This document shows positions 37,901 to 46,582 of a stretch of 64,000 nt of DNA, piece after piece. Position 1 is the stretch's first letter. Each line of letters starts with the position of its first letter. Both the position numbers and the translations under genes were made by a program. Under the pieces are notes generated by a model, which was given only the letters and a program-made list of their open reading frames with translations, was not told the origin of the DNA and searched no databases. The DNA comes from Lumbricus rubellus (Eukaryota > Annelida > Clitellata > Crassiclitellata > Lumbricidae), in NCBI GenBank assembly GCA_945859605.1, contig OX243827.1, positions 24,683,665 to 24,747,664 of the forward strand, written 5' to 3'.

Positions 37901-40900
37901 TCGACTAAAACTGCGATATGGGAGCAACGACCAAGCTGCTCTCTATCAAACCAAGTTGAACACTCGTCGTCAGAAAGTGGGAGAAGATCTTGGGTCGCTA
38001 GTCCAAGATATCCGGAAGCTGATGATTCTTGCCTTTCCGGGACCAACTTCGGCGCATAGTGAGACGATCGCAATCAGAGCATTCCTTGATGCCCTACGAG
38101 ACAAGGATCTGGCCCTGAAAGTGCGAGAAAGAGAACCTGCCACGTTGGACAATGCCTACAAAATCGCCATGAGACTAGAAGGCTATCGCTGGGCTGATGA
38201 AGATGGTATCGACCGCCGTGATCGTCGTCCGGGTCGCATCTCGAATGTGAAAGAAACCGAACCTGACCTCGACGAAAAGCTGAACCGACTTCAGGAACAG
38301 ATGACTCGGAAGATGGAAGAAATGCTGCAGAAATGGTCCCCGCAATCGAGTGCTGCTCCCGCTGAAAGACAATTTCGACAGTGGCAACCGCCACGACAAA
38401 TTCCGACCGAAGCAAATAACAATTTCGGGAATCAACGGTGGAATCGTCGGCCGAACAATAACTTTCAAAGAGGAACCCGAGATGATCGCCGATGCTACGA
38501 GTGTAACCAACCCGGGCACCTTTCCCGAGTTTGCCCTGGTCGTGTCGTCAACGCATCACGGAGAGAACGAGAACAAGGAGAAGAACAAGAACTGAACGAA
38601 GTGAACAATGCGAGACATGTGAAAGGACGAAATGACGCTTACCTTTCAGTAACTGTGAGAGGAAAGCATTTGCTTGGGCTGCTGGACTCCGGGTGTGAAA
38701 TGACTCTGTGTCCTGCGTCTTTGGTAGATCCTGCAGAAATCCAGAACTCTAAACAATCTCTGTTAGCAGCAAACGGTTCAGCTATCCGTGTACTCGGCGA
38801 AGCGAAACTCAAGTTGCAGATTGAAGGCCGACCATTCGAGATACCCTGTTTGGTGACCGAACAAGTCTCTGAACTGATTCTGGGTCTTTCTTGGATGAAA
38901 GATGAAAACGTTCTATGGCATGTGGGTCATAACTGGATCCTGGTGGGAGAGCACAAGTTCTCCGTCCATTGCAAACCTCGTTCCAGACTGTGCAGAAGAA
39001 TCGTGGTACCTCGTGATACTCTGGCTGCATCGGATGGCGAAAAGGAGAAAAGGAAGCTGAAAAAAATTCATCTTCAGGATGATGTGGAGAAACAACCGAA
39101 GTCTGCGACGCCAGAAACTTCTCCTCCGACGGAATCTTCGCCCCGATCCTTTGCTGCCAAGGTGGTAGCCCAGAATCAACCGGATTGGGATGTGCATCCT
39201 CCATTCGTCCTCTCCGCTCATCGAGCCGGCGAGAGCGAAAGCACCGGAGTCACCCAGAATCATCAGCCAATCAGTCTAGTTTTAGAGAATATGCAAATTG
39301 CTGATGTTTTGTTGAATAAAGATGATTGTGTGGCTGTGCAGATTAAACATGTGCAAAATAATTGTGAATTTGCAAGAAGGTTTATACAGCGCTCGAGTCC
39401 CACTAGGAACCACGGGAATGGGCCCGGGTATAGGCAGTAATGTAAAATAATGTGATGGGCTGTTAGTTAAGTTGTTTGTGTTTATTCTGTGTAGTTGAAT
39501 TTTTATGTAGCGCTCACATTAATGGTTATTGTGAATGAAGTATGATTGTGGAAATGCTGATGTGGGTCGCATAATGGCGACGGAGTAATAGCTTAGAGGT
39601 TAGAGTACCCCTTGTTTAGTTGATGTATGATGTAACACTGAGTCCAGTATTTTTACGTTCTTTGGTATGCATATGGAAGCAGATGAATTTTGTGAATGAA
39701 CATCTATGATTGGTTCATGATTATAGATAAGATTGGTTACTTGTGTGTTTCATTGCATTCTTTTTGTGGTTGCCAGAGAAGAAAAGGCAAATGTTCTGTA
39801 TGCATTTCTAAAGTTGAATGTGCATAATCATAAAAGTTAGGAAGGTATTATTTAGCATATTGAATTATGAGTAGCTTGACCTTTGTAGCAGTTAGTGGAC
39901 ATAGTCTTTGAATGTTGATTAGCGAGTTGTATTAGTTGAGTGTGTGAAAGAAACTAGTATGTCTGTGTGATGTGTAAGCTCCGAGTAGTTTGTGAGTAAG
40001 ATAGATTGTAGACTTGTGAGTTGTCTAATGTCTCCGCAGTCAGTTTATGTTATATGAGAGGTGAGACAGATGACCTGGTGTAGAGTTGTGAGCTGTAGAC
40101 GGCCTGGTTTCTTTGGTATGCTTTACTAAGCAGTAAACCCTTTTGCTTACTAGTCAGCGTTACTGTCCTACTCTGTTGTACCCGTCTTGTAAGGTAGACG
40201 TGGAGAGGTCATAGCATATAGGTCAGGGAGAAACCCGTTAGTTTCTAGGGTATGTTTTACTAAACAGTAGATCCCTTTGTTTAACTTGGCTCGGGTGGTC
40301 TGCTCTGTTGTACTCCGTCTTGGAAGGGGGACGTGGAGAAATTATTGCTTAGGTCGAGGATAATGCCGTCCTAGTGCGCTTTACTAAACAGGAAGCCTTT
40401 GTTTAGTAGTCTCAGCCTAAGTGTAATGTGTTCTGCCTGCATTGATGTGAAATCTGTCCGTGTTTTATGTATGCTCAGAAAGGATTTCATTGCAATCGTT
40501 GGTGGTTGTATGGTATCTGAAAGGGTGTATGAGTGAAATACAGCATTGGTTAAGTGTTGTCGATTTCTAGCCCTGAGTATTACTTGAGCTGTAGTTTAGT
40601 CTGACGGTTAGGAGCAAGATTTTGTGATACTGTGTGTAGATGAATTGTCTGAGTGATGGGATAAGTGTTGGTTTTGACATGCTGGTGCCTTGCGATGTAA
40701 TTCGATACATTTGAGACTTCTTGATGTTACTTGATATGTTGCTCCGTTTAAATGAATAATGTTGTACTGAATATGGTGCCGGGGCATGACCTTTTAGTGT
40801 TATGGAAGACATTTATTTATCCTTGTAAGTGGCCCCGAGCAAGTGATGGGATTGGATGGTAGATGTTGATTATAATTATGTGATGTTCTTTTTAAAATTG

Positions 40901-43710
40901 CCATGTTCTGCTATCGCCTTGGGTTGATTAAGATTGCGAGCTGCATTATGTAGGAATAAGAACTTTGATTGAGGCAATCGCTTTAACGTTAAACACTTTG
41001 AAGAGAGCCACATGGTTCTAGCCGCTCTGCTGTCTGCTAGAGTAACCGTGGTAATTGATAAGTCAAATCATGATTTTATTCTTTTGTGTGAATAGAAGTT
41101 AGGACTTGTAACTGATATCTGAATCATTCCTGCAATTTTGTTTGAAACTGTTGTGTTTTCTTTTATGTGTCTAAGTCGACATGTGCTTTCCGCGAACTTT
41201 AAGTTTTGTAACTGCCTGCAAAGTTTTATGATATATAGTTGAAATGTTGCTATGTCGTAGATCGTTAATTATGATTGGAATGGAGTTGGATTTAGTGAAC
41301 TCTACTCGGTGAATGTTCTGATACTTGATTGCTTCCTGTCATGATTTTAATTGGTGCTAACTGTAAACCTTATTCATTCTGGGCATGAACCCTTTTTATC
41401 TAAGCATACCGGGGTTGCCGGTACTTTTTGTCAGTTGTACTGTGGTCAGTTTGTGGCCCGAATCTGTTATATTATTCGATAGGTGCCTTTGTACAAGTCT
41501 GTCCGTTAAGACTTTCGATGTTTAATTAGATATCTCGTCTATAGGATTGTTTATGGTGACATTGAAATTAAGTTTCTCGGTTATGATCAGCAGGAGCTGA
41601 TAGATTTTTCCCCATGGTGAAAAATTCAGGGGGCTGGTGAGGGTGTAACGATCGTGAAAAGTGGGATCGTTAATAATTCCTTAATAATCTTACGGCCTTT
41701 ATAAATTTGCGGCCTAATCGAATTTCGGCCTTAATATCAAACTTTCGGTCGGCCTCCGGTAGTGTAGCACCGTTTTAGAGCGACCTCCGGTGTATTATTA
41801 TTTATTCTGGGAGAGCAGCTCATTATGCCACTCTATTTTTAGTTCGGCGTCCTCGCAACAGTGTTTCATTGGATCCCCTTGATCCCGTGACTCCGACGAG
41901 TCCCGGATGTGGCCTGTGATTGGCTGGAAGGACTGAAACCTTCAGACAGACGGTGGCGGTTGACGAAGTAACACCTCTGTGCTCGAGCCGATGAAATTGT
42001 GGCAGAAATCGAATAAGATTGCGGTCTAAATTTATTCGAAGAAACTAGTAATTGAATTTCTGTCGTGCAGCCAAGAAATTGGGCCTTCTTATTGACAAGA
42101 CCAGGGTGTCTGAAAGCAGTTTTGAAGAATATTTGTCATACTTTGGAAGTTGGAATTCTTCCGCCGTTTCATTTCTTCTGGTGGTCAATTTGGTGACTGG
42201 TATTTCCGTGGTCAACGTTTACTGAAATTATTATCTGGAGTGCAGAGAAGTATCCCCTTAAATTTCATATTGATGTGGAACCGAGAAACTTAAATGAGAA
42301 ATTATTATGAATAATGTTTCGCAGTGAATATCGCTAGAATAGATAATTATAATTGGTCGCATTGCGTGTGGTGCTTAATTGAAGAACTGATTAGGCTTAA
42401 CTCATTAGTGTTAATTAATTAGATGGTAGCGAGTGCTTCGCACGGAAAGAAAACCGTGTCTGTAAAACAGTGATAGATGTTCTCGAACTTACATATATCA
42501 ATACAATATAATCAGGCTGATTAATTTCTCTTTCGCTTAAATATCATTGATTGATTACTGATAGTCAAGTGTTTGCAATTGTGTTGATTAAAACCTTTAA
42601 CTTGAAGATATGTGGTGAATACTTAGGCTTAATTCTTAATTCATCAGAGTTATTAAGAAGTCCTTACTCATTGAACATGATGTCAAATAATAATTCAGAA
42701 GATGAAGTTAGTGAAGGGAAGGAAGAAGAGACAACCCCCTCCCAAATATTATCGTGCACTGTTGAAGAATTTATGGAGCGCCAGGAAGTCCAAATGCAGA
42801 CCTTAATTGAGAAACACGAACAGTTAGAAAAACATCTGAGGCAATATGCTAGAGAAAATAATGCCCTAGACCCTGATACCGCTGAGCAACCCGTATGTAT
42901 GGGAACCCGTCGAGTAAGTGGAGGGGATTTGAACCCAGAACAGTCTGAAATAGGGGCTGTTGCTCTCCCACAGAGAGCCGTGGACATATGTCGCCTTAAG
43001 TCATCCTTGGTACCTGGTAATGAAGAAGAAGAGGGTTCTGAATCCATACTGGATGTTGCCTCGGGGGTGCCGGGTTTTCGAGGGAGGAGAACTGAGCACC
43101 TGGAACTTAATGTTGAAGCCCCTCCCCGCCTTGCTCCTCGGCCAGAGAAACCCTGCGTGAATTATGAGGAAAGAAACCTTGACTTGAGGTTGAATAGGGG
43201 TGCTCTTTTGGCTGGGGGGACGCGCGCAACAATTGCAATGTGAGAATAAGCGGGTTCGACACCACAACGTTTATTACAAGGTTTTTCATTAAAAATTATC
43301 TTTCATGGTATTATTTATTGTTAATAATAATAATAATATTATTATTATGTATACCTACCTGGTGTGTAATGGCTAATTATAGCTTAACCTACTGCGTTGT
43401 GTCAGTTTGCAATAAAACGAAGATAATTATTATTGTTATTATTAATAATTTTATTATTATTACGTAGTCCTACCTGGTGAGCAATGGCCTGGCAAGCATC
43501 ACACTTCAGATGGTCCGGTAGAAATCGACCATGCGACTCTTCCGCGTTCAATTCGGGCGCCTTGAAGGTCATCTTCTCCAGCCCCGTCGTCGAACTATCC
43601 CCCCTTGCCTTCAGCGCAGCCACCGCCGCCGTTGTCATCGCTACCACCCACACGACCAGCGCCTCTGCCCGACCGGGACGCATAAACGTCTTAATGATCA
43701 AAGCCATCAT
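33150..43710 (-). CDS. MZB1: MZB1/pERp1 homologue, complete (saposin-like ER protein)
   Basis: Four minus-strand exons, 43474-43710, 34724-34839, 34188-34292 and 33150-33318, join with phases 0, 2, 2 into 208 codons plus TAA. Residues 1-35 form a signal-peptide-like start (ALVVWVVAMTTAAVAALKA). The mature part has the six cysteines of the family: CDAC in LKCDACQAIAHQ, one in TENIC, one in LAEMC, one in RELLC and one in KETC. The middle GLKTVDGINRLTGPGI and KWPGRLAEMC match the MZB1 pattern R-L-T-G-P-G and W-P-x-R. It ends KTEL, a KDEL-like ER-retention signal (human ends REEL). In mammals MZB1/pERp1 is an ER-resident factor helping IgM assembly; an invertebrate role would be general ER folding. 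Intron 1 (8634 bp) holds the LTR element and would be about 389 bp without it. Confidence 0.94.
34106..34168. mobile_element. piggyBac-type mini-MITE, 63 bp
   Basis: CCCTTTAATGCCGgag and ctCGGCATTAAAGGG are inverted (13 of 13 at the ends), flanked on both sides by TTAA (34102-34105, 34169-34172), the piggyBac target. It is almost only TIR. Confidence 0.85.
34188..34292 (-). CDS. MZB1: MZB1 exon 3
   Basis: 105 nt, phase 2-2: YGLKTVDGINRLTGPGIE to AGGGKWPG. Confidence 0.93.
34724..34839 (-). CDS. MZB1: MZB1 exon 2
   Basis: 116 nt, phase 0 to 2: FYSKYKEFNDLHKHFRFKL to ICTVQTFD. Acceptor tatgtttctag, donor gtgagg. Confidence 0.93.
34876..34972. repeat. (GAT)n microsatellite
   Basis: About 32 uninterrupted gat triplets, ending about 20 bp before the 5' LTR. 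Confidence 0.98.
34991..36578 (+). repeat. 5' LTR (contains start of the Gag ORF)
   Basis: 1588 bp, TG...CA bounded. The first ~907 bp are noncoding; the last ~680 bp carry codons 1-227 of the polyprotein. No canonical AATAAA was noticed. Confidence 0.95.
35898..39440 (+). CDS. Gag-protease polyprotein of LTR element
   Basis: 1180 codons if the first ATG is used; the ATG at 36024 (MMSNNNSEDE) is a better-looking start, because residues 1-42 look unlike coding sequence. Residues 1-227 lie in the LTR, and residues ~228-233 are encoded by the primer-binding site. An acidic/coiled start (residues 60-100) is followed by a long low-complexity region. The Gag core is at about 604-790 (MKLDRYNGKTSVEVFLKKFE to AIRAFLDALRDKDLALKVRE). 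A CCHC knuckle CYECNQPGHLSRVC is at 866-879, a retropepsin-like aspartic protease starts at LLDSGCEMTLCP (Asp 930), and LILGLSWM follows. The order Gag-knuckle-protease is that of Ty3/gypsy elements. It stops without continuing into a polymerase. Confidence 0.92.
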   Translation: MITDSQVFAIVLIKTFNLKICGEYLGLILNSSELLRSPYSLNMMSNNNSEDEVSEGKEEETTPSQILSCTVEEFMERQEVQMQTLIEKHEQLEKHLRQYARENNALDPDTAEQPVCMGTRRVSGGDLNPEQSEIGAVALPQRAVDICRLKSSLVPGNEEEEGSESILDVASGVPGFRGRRTEHLELNVEAPPRLAPRPEKPCVNYEERNLDLRLNRGALLAGGTRATIGTRSGVKLSSGTEVQIQSSASATTVTRNNEVLLSQGAEEKRMFLGEIDELNAQGNFYGARPKMISNSRITTAAAKVDTRMMYDYNTNTVYEGFDFDSYMRNKQIQLRNRVTDKCLSDSEHSEINDMRPLHNLVLESHAVALGQNNVKAVTNSRLLVSDNGDPSSLRENHLVLRGAHPGQTTTTISWATTFSPSSLNVLASEKPFLPSGVAPRMSTLTLPSGQPLLSTPNLSSETHVTQSCAYLRWKASQSSCMPCTPYQHLFADPTAHGEQISTLNKSVQSSATQTVLINSVVKSNSATAVKVNSASEIRSGEHRKNLNQEELIRLLLQTIREVPENPLATSGNSVPEVAHEKKEPAKKPRTESSDSPKEKMKSQMKLDRYNGKTSVEVFLKKFEVCSKNNRWTEEEKLAQLTCALIEPVDQLLHEFDSEALVTSADLVSRLKLRYGSNDQAALYQTKLNTRRQKVGEDLGSLVQDIRKLMILAFPGPTSAHSETIAIRAFLDALRDKDLALKVREREPATLDNAYKIAMRLEGYRWADEDGIDRRDRRPGRISNVKETEPDLDEKLNRLQEQMTRKMEEMLQKWSPQSSAAPAERQFRQWQPPRQIPTEANNNFGNQRWNRRPNNNFQRGTRDDRRCYECNQPGHLSRVCPGRVVNASRREREQGEEQELNEVNNARHVKGRNDAYLSVTVRGKHLLGLLDSGCEMTLCPASLVDPAEIQNSKQSLLAANGSAIRVLGEAKLKLQIEGRPFEIPCLVTEQVSELILGLSWMKDENVLWHVGHNWILVGEHKFSVHCKPRSRLCRRIVVPRDTLAASDGEKEKRKLKKIHLQDDVEKQPKSATPETSPPTESSPRSFAAKVVAQNQPDWDVHPPFVLSAHRAGESESTGVTQNHQPISLVLENMQIADVLLNKDDCVAVQIKHVQNNCEFARRFIQRSSPTRNHGNGPGYRQ
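36581..36597 (+). other. Primer-binding site, probably tRNA-Leu
   Basis: TGGTACCAGAAGTGGGG starts two bases after the LTR. It complements a tRNA 3' end of the form CCCCACUUCUGGUACCA, which resembles a tRNA-Leu acceptor end (from memory). Here it is also translated within the Gag ORF. Confidence 0.8.
39441..41628 (+). other. Noncoding 3' internal region of LTR element
   Basis: About 2.2 kb, TG-rich, stops in all frames on the sense strand, and no sign of decayed polymerase motifs. It contains three related hairpins at 40117-40415. Confidence 0.75.
40117..40415 (+). repeat. Three imperfect repeats with conserved hairpins
   Basis: Units begin about 40117, 40250 and 40375. Stems: TAAGCA/TGCTTA (40127-40132 with 40144-40149), TAAACA/TGTTTA (40261-40266 with 40278-40283) and a 9 bp stem TTACTAAACA/TGTTTAGTA (40382-40390 with 40400-40408). 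The G-C pair in unit 1 is A-T in units 2 and 3, a compensatory change. Units 1 and 2 also share ctctgttgta and a second small hairpin, ccgtctt...gacgtggag. Confidence 0.75.
41629..41643 (+). other. Polypurine tract
   Basis: gggggctggtgaggg abuts the 3' LTR, the position where plus-strand DNA synthesis is primed in LTR elements. Confidence 0.8.
41644..43231 (+). repeat. 3' LTR
   Basis: Same length and, as far as I can see, the same sequence as the 5' LTR. It therefore carries a second copy of the first 227 Gag codons (ORF 42551-43243), which runs into flanking DNA and stops after three host codons. Confidence 0.95.
43300..43473. repeat. AAT/ATT-rich stretch with duplicated donor-like sequence
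   Basis: attattattatgtat followed by acctacctggtgtgtaatgg, then again attattattacgtag and tcctacctggtgagcaatgg. The second copy is the real MZB1 exon 1 donor, so the splice-site neighbourhood appears duplicated about 120 bp into the intron. Confidence 0.7.
43474..43710 (-). CDS. MZB1: MZB1 exon 1 with signal peptide
   Basis: 79 codons, leaves phase 0: MMALIIKTFMRPGRAEAL, a hydrophobic segment, then KAPELNAEESHGRFL and LKCDACQAIAHQ. A second ATG directly follows the first. Donor gtaggac. Confidence 0.92.
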
Positions 43711-43802
43711 CTTTCTACGCTGCTTAGGCTATACTACGTTATAGGCCGCTTTTATGAAGCGCTGTCCCGATTCACTGTTGTTTGAGTTTAACGATTCTGT
43801 GC

Positions 43803-43895
43803 AATAACAAAGATCACTAGCGTCTCGACCCTCCTCCTTTATCTAGTATTGGGACTGGCACTGACAGAGAGCGAGCAGTGGCTGTGTTTAATTCA
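43803..43895 (-). repeat. Dispersed GAGGAGGG-type repeat
   Basis: aacaaagatcactagcgtc, ccctcctcctttatctag, attgggactggcactg; reverse orientation. It lies just upstream of MZB1. Confidence 0.65.
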
Positions 43896-45086
43896 CCGAT
43901 GTTATTCCCACGTTTCAAATGCACGCCTAGCTGCGTCTGCGAGAATCGTGTGTCAACGCGTCATTGGCTGATCATAAATTTTATGATCCCACTGTTGCTC
44001 TTACTATTGTTCTTACTGCTGCCAGTGGCAATGATGGTGATTGTGATAATTACAATAATTAATAATATGCAGGTGCCATGCAGTAGCCTACCCACCCAGG
44101 GACGCTTTCTGATTGTCGCCGCTGTTAACGCAACCGTGTCATGTCAAGTCATGTCATGTCAGCGCTCGTGAATAAGCTGGTGCCCCGCGCTTGGCTTTCG
44201 AGTAGCGCTGTAGAAATTTAGAGATTACGATTAGACCTACGATCGAAGGACGATATGTCATTAGTGTCCATCTCCCGTTCTTCAGGTGGAGTTAAGGCGA
44301 CAATCTATCAGACTATCATAGCCTGCAGAGCTTAAAGTGTGGCAGGAATGTCATGGACGGCGTCCATGCACTTATTTTAAAATCTGAACGCCGTCCTGCA
44401 ATTTATTAGCCAGCACAGCCTGGAAAGGTAAGGGCGTCCTGGCACTTCTTTTCGTAAGGTATGAGGCGTCCAGGCACTTATTTTCCCACACTTCTAAGCA
44501 CTGCATAGCCCTGCATAATTATTTTATTTATTTCGGCCCCTTTTACTCGGCTGATGCCCAGTTTGATCAAGGTTCTTTGAGTGTATTGATCCTGCAGTTT
44601 GATTAACTGGGCGTGCCACGTACAATGCATACAGGCTTTCTGAATGGTATTGCTCGTGCAACAAAGGCCCACGCGGGCACATTGGGCCTGGCTGCGTGTT
44701 ACAGTCACGCATTCTGCTTCATTATAGTCCTGGCCTACTGCGCTCCACAATTATAGGCCTACTAAATTATGTGCTCTTTCGCTGCAGGCCATTATGGCGG
44801 CGGCTATGGACGGCATGGCAACGTCGATCAATGTATTTTGTTTTGTTTTAGAAATAGACTATATTAGTGAGACTAGCTCAGTCCATAGCTGTGCCGGCGT
44901 TTTGTTATTCTAAGCCGTTCTGCAGCCTACGAGTGAAGACGACTCAGGTAGAATTGGCAATTGTTCACTGCCAAGGTCTGCTCTACAGGTAGAGCAGAGA
45001 AGAGTAGAGCACAATATTGTTCCACTCTGCATCAAAACAACCCCTCTCCATTCAGAAGAAATTAGTCTGCCCCTCTGTGCTTCTTA
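43896..45086. other. Intergenic between MZB1 and IRF; no firm gene
   Basis: Contains a triple repeat of ggcgtccatgcacttatttt-like sequence (44358-44485). An ATG-led 39-codon plus-strand ORF at 44793 (MAAAMDGMATSINVF) could be a noncanonical upstream exon but has no support. Confidence 0.4.
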
Positions 45087-45226
45087 ATGGTGTATGTATG
45101 TATGTATGTATGTATGTATGTATGTATGTATGTATGTATGTATGTATGTATGTATGTATGTATGTATGTATGTATGTATGTATGTATGTATGTATGTATG
45201 TATGTATGTATGTATGTATGTATGTA

Positions 45227-45275
<49 letters not shown>

Positions 45276-45279
45276 ATGT

Positions 45280-45319
<40 letters not shown>

Positions 45320-45356
45320 ATGTATGTATGTATGTATGTATGTATGTATGTGTGTA

Positions 45357-45389
<33 letters not shown>

Positions 45390-45597
45390 ATGTATGTATG
45401 TATGTATGTATGTATGCATGCATGCATGCATGCATGCATGCATGCATGCATGCATGTATGTATGTATGTATGTATGTATGTATGTATGTATGTATGTATG
45501 TATGTATGTATGTATGTATGTATGTATGTATGTATGTATGTATGTATATATGTATGTATGTATGCATGTATGAATGAATGAATGAATGAATGAATGT
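45087..45597. repeat. Compound (TATG)n/(TG)n/(CATG)n microsatellite
   Basis: About 500 bp of TATG interrupted by three TG tracts and one CATG tract (about 45416-45455), ending in GAAT units. All the MYVC/HTYI ORFs on both strands come from this simple sequence. Confidence 0.98.
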
Positions 45598-46074
45598 ATT
45601 CTAGTAGGTATTCAGGTAGGTATACCGTATAGGGCCTATGCATACGTGTGTATTTTAAATATTTATGTGTGTATATCAGGTATTACCGTATTATCCACTT
45701 GTAGCCTATTAGGCCTATGTGCGTACGTATGTATAGACCTGTTTACGTAGGCCCCATCTGGAATTTGCTATGCCTTAATTGCGCATTGAATGTACCACGC
45801 GCTTATAATAATGACCATCATAACAGGGTTAAGGCCGCGTTAAGCATAGGGCACCCGAGGCCATTGAATGCCGCGTTTACAGGTTTCTTATTGCAGGATC
45901 GAGAAAAAAGTCGAAACCATTCTTGATGAGCGAGCTGTAGGCCTTGGCCTATCTGTCACCTTGACAGCAGCATTAATAATTTATTGTGTAAACTTAGTCC
46001 TTTAAATGACTATCTATTGGCTATTCAAGTATAATATTGACGTCAGCGATCTTGAAGCAGGTAGACGAATCACA
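45598..46074. other. Intergenic, nothing recognised
   Basis: No exon-like, repeat or transposon feature stands out. Confidence 0.4.
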
Positions 46075-46210
46075 CACAGACATACGCATACATACACAGA
46101 CATACCGTCACATACGCATACAGACACAGACATACGCATACAGACACAGACATACGCATACAGACACAGACACACGCATACAGACACAGACACACGCATA
46201 CAGACAGAGG
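46075..46210. repeat. 20 bp tandem repeat
   Basis: cagacacagacatacgcata repeated about five times, after a more irregular start. Confidence 0.92.
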
Positions 46211-46469
46211 AAGGCAAGCAGATGAAGAAGGACAATTACTTTCGACTAAATCCTAAGCGCTGGTTGACCTCGTTTTGGAGAAGGGTAAATCGCATCGGAT
46301 GGCTGTCGATCAACGCAATCGTGAACAGTAGAACAGTAGGATGCATCGTATTATTTCCTAAACAAGAAATACCCTATAGGCCCTACCTACCAGAAGGCTG
46401 CCAACCTACGCTGTGTAGCAACTTCTACCCTCAAATGGAGAGAGCTCACATACATAATATAGGCCTGGG

Positions 46470-46545
46470 TGTCTGCCTGCCTGCCTGCCTGCCTGCCTAC
46501 CTGCCTACCTGCCTGTCTGCATGCCTGCCTGTATGCATACATACA

Positions 46546-46582
<37 letters not shown>
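46470..46582. repeat. (TGCC)n then (TA)n microsatellites
   Basis: tgcctgcctgcctgcctgcc with variants, then a TA tract at about 46553-46580. Confidence 0.92.

Larger units (their letters stand above)
34991..43231 (+). mobile_element. LTR retrotransposon, Gag-protease only, intact ends
   Basis: 8241 bp, with two 1588 bp LTRs that show no difference by eye (constant offset 6653). They begin TGTAACGATCG and end GCAACA. A 4 bp target duplication ATTG flanks the element (34987-34990, 43232-43235). A tRNA-type primer-binding site follows the 5' LTR by two bases. The purine-rich gggggctggtgaggg directly precedes the 3' LTR. One ORF (35898-39440) has a Ty3/gypsy-like Gag core, a CCHC knuckle and an aspartic protease; no reverse transcriptase, RNase H or integrase ORF exists in 39441-41643. 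It must depend on enzymes from another element. Insertion is antisense to MZB1 in intron 1. Confidence 0.95.

Noticed and set aside
39441..41643. Reverse transcriptase/integrase region of the LTR element
   Set aside because: No long sense ORF and no recognisable polymerase or integrase motif, even broken.
42551..43243. A separate 230-codon gene
   Set aside because: It is the 3' LTR copy of the Gag start, identical to 35898-36578, running three codons into host DNA.
45017..45643. ORFs of 120-190 codons reading MYVC or HTYI repeats
   Set aside because: All derive from the TATG/CATG/TG microsatellite, open in every frame of both strands.
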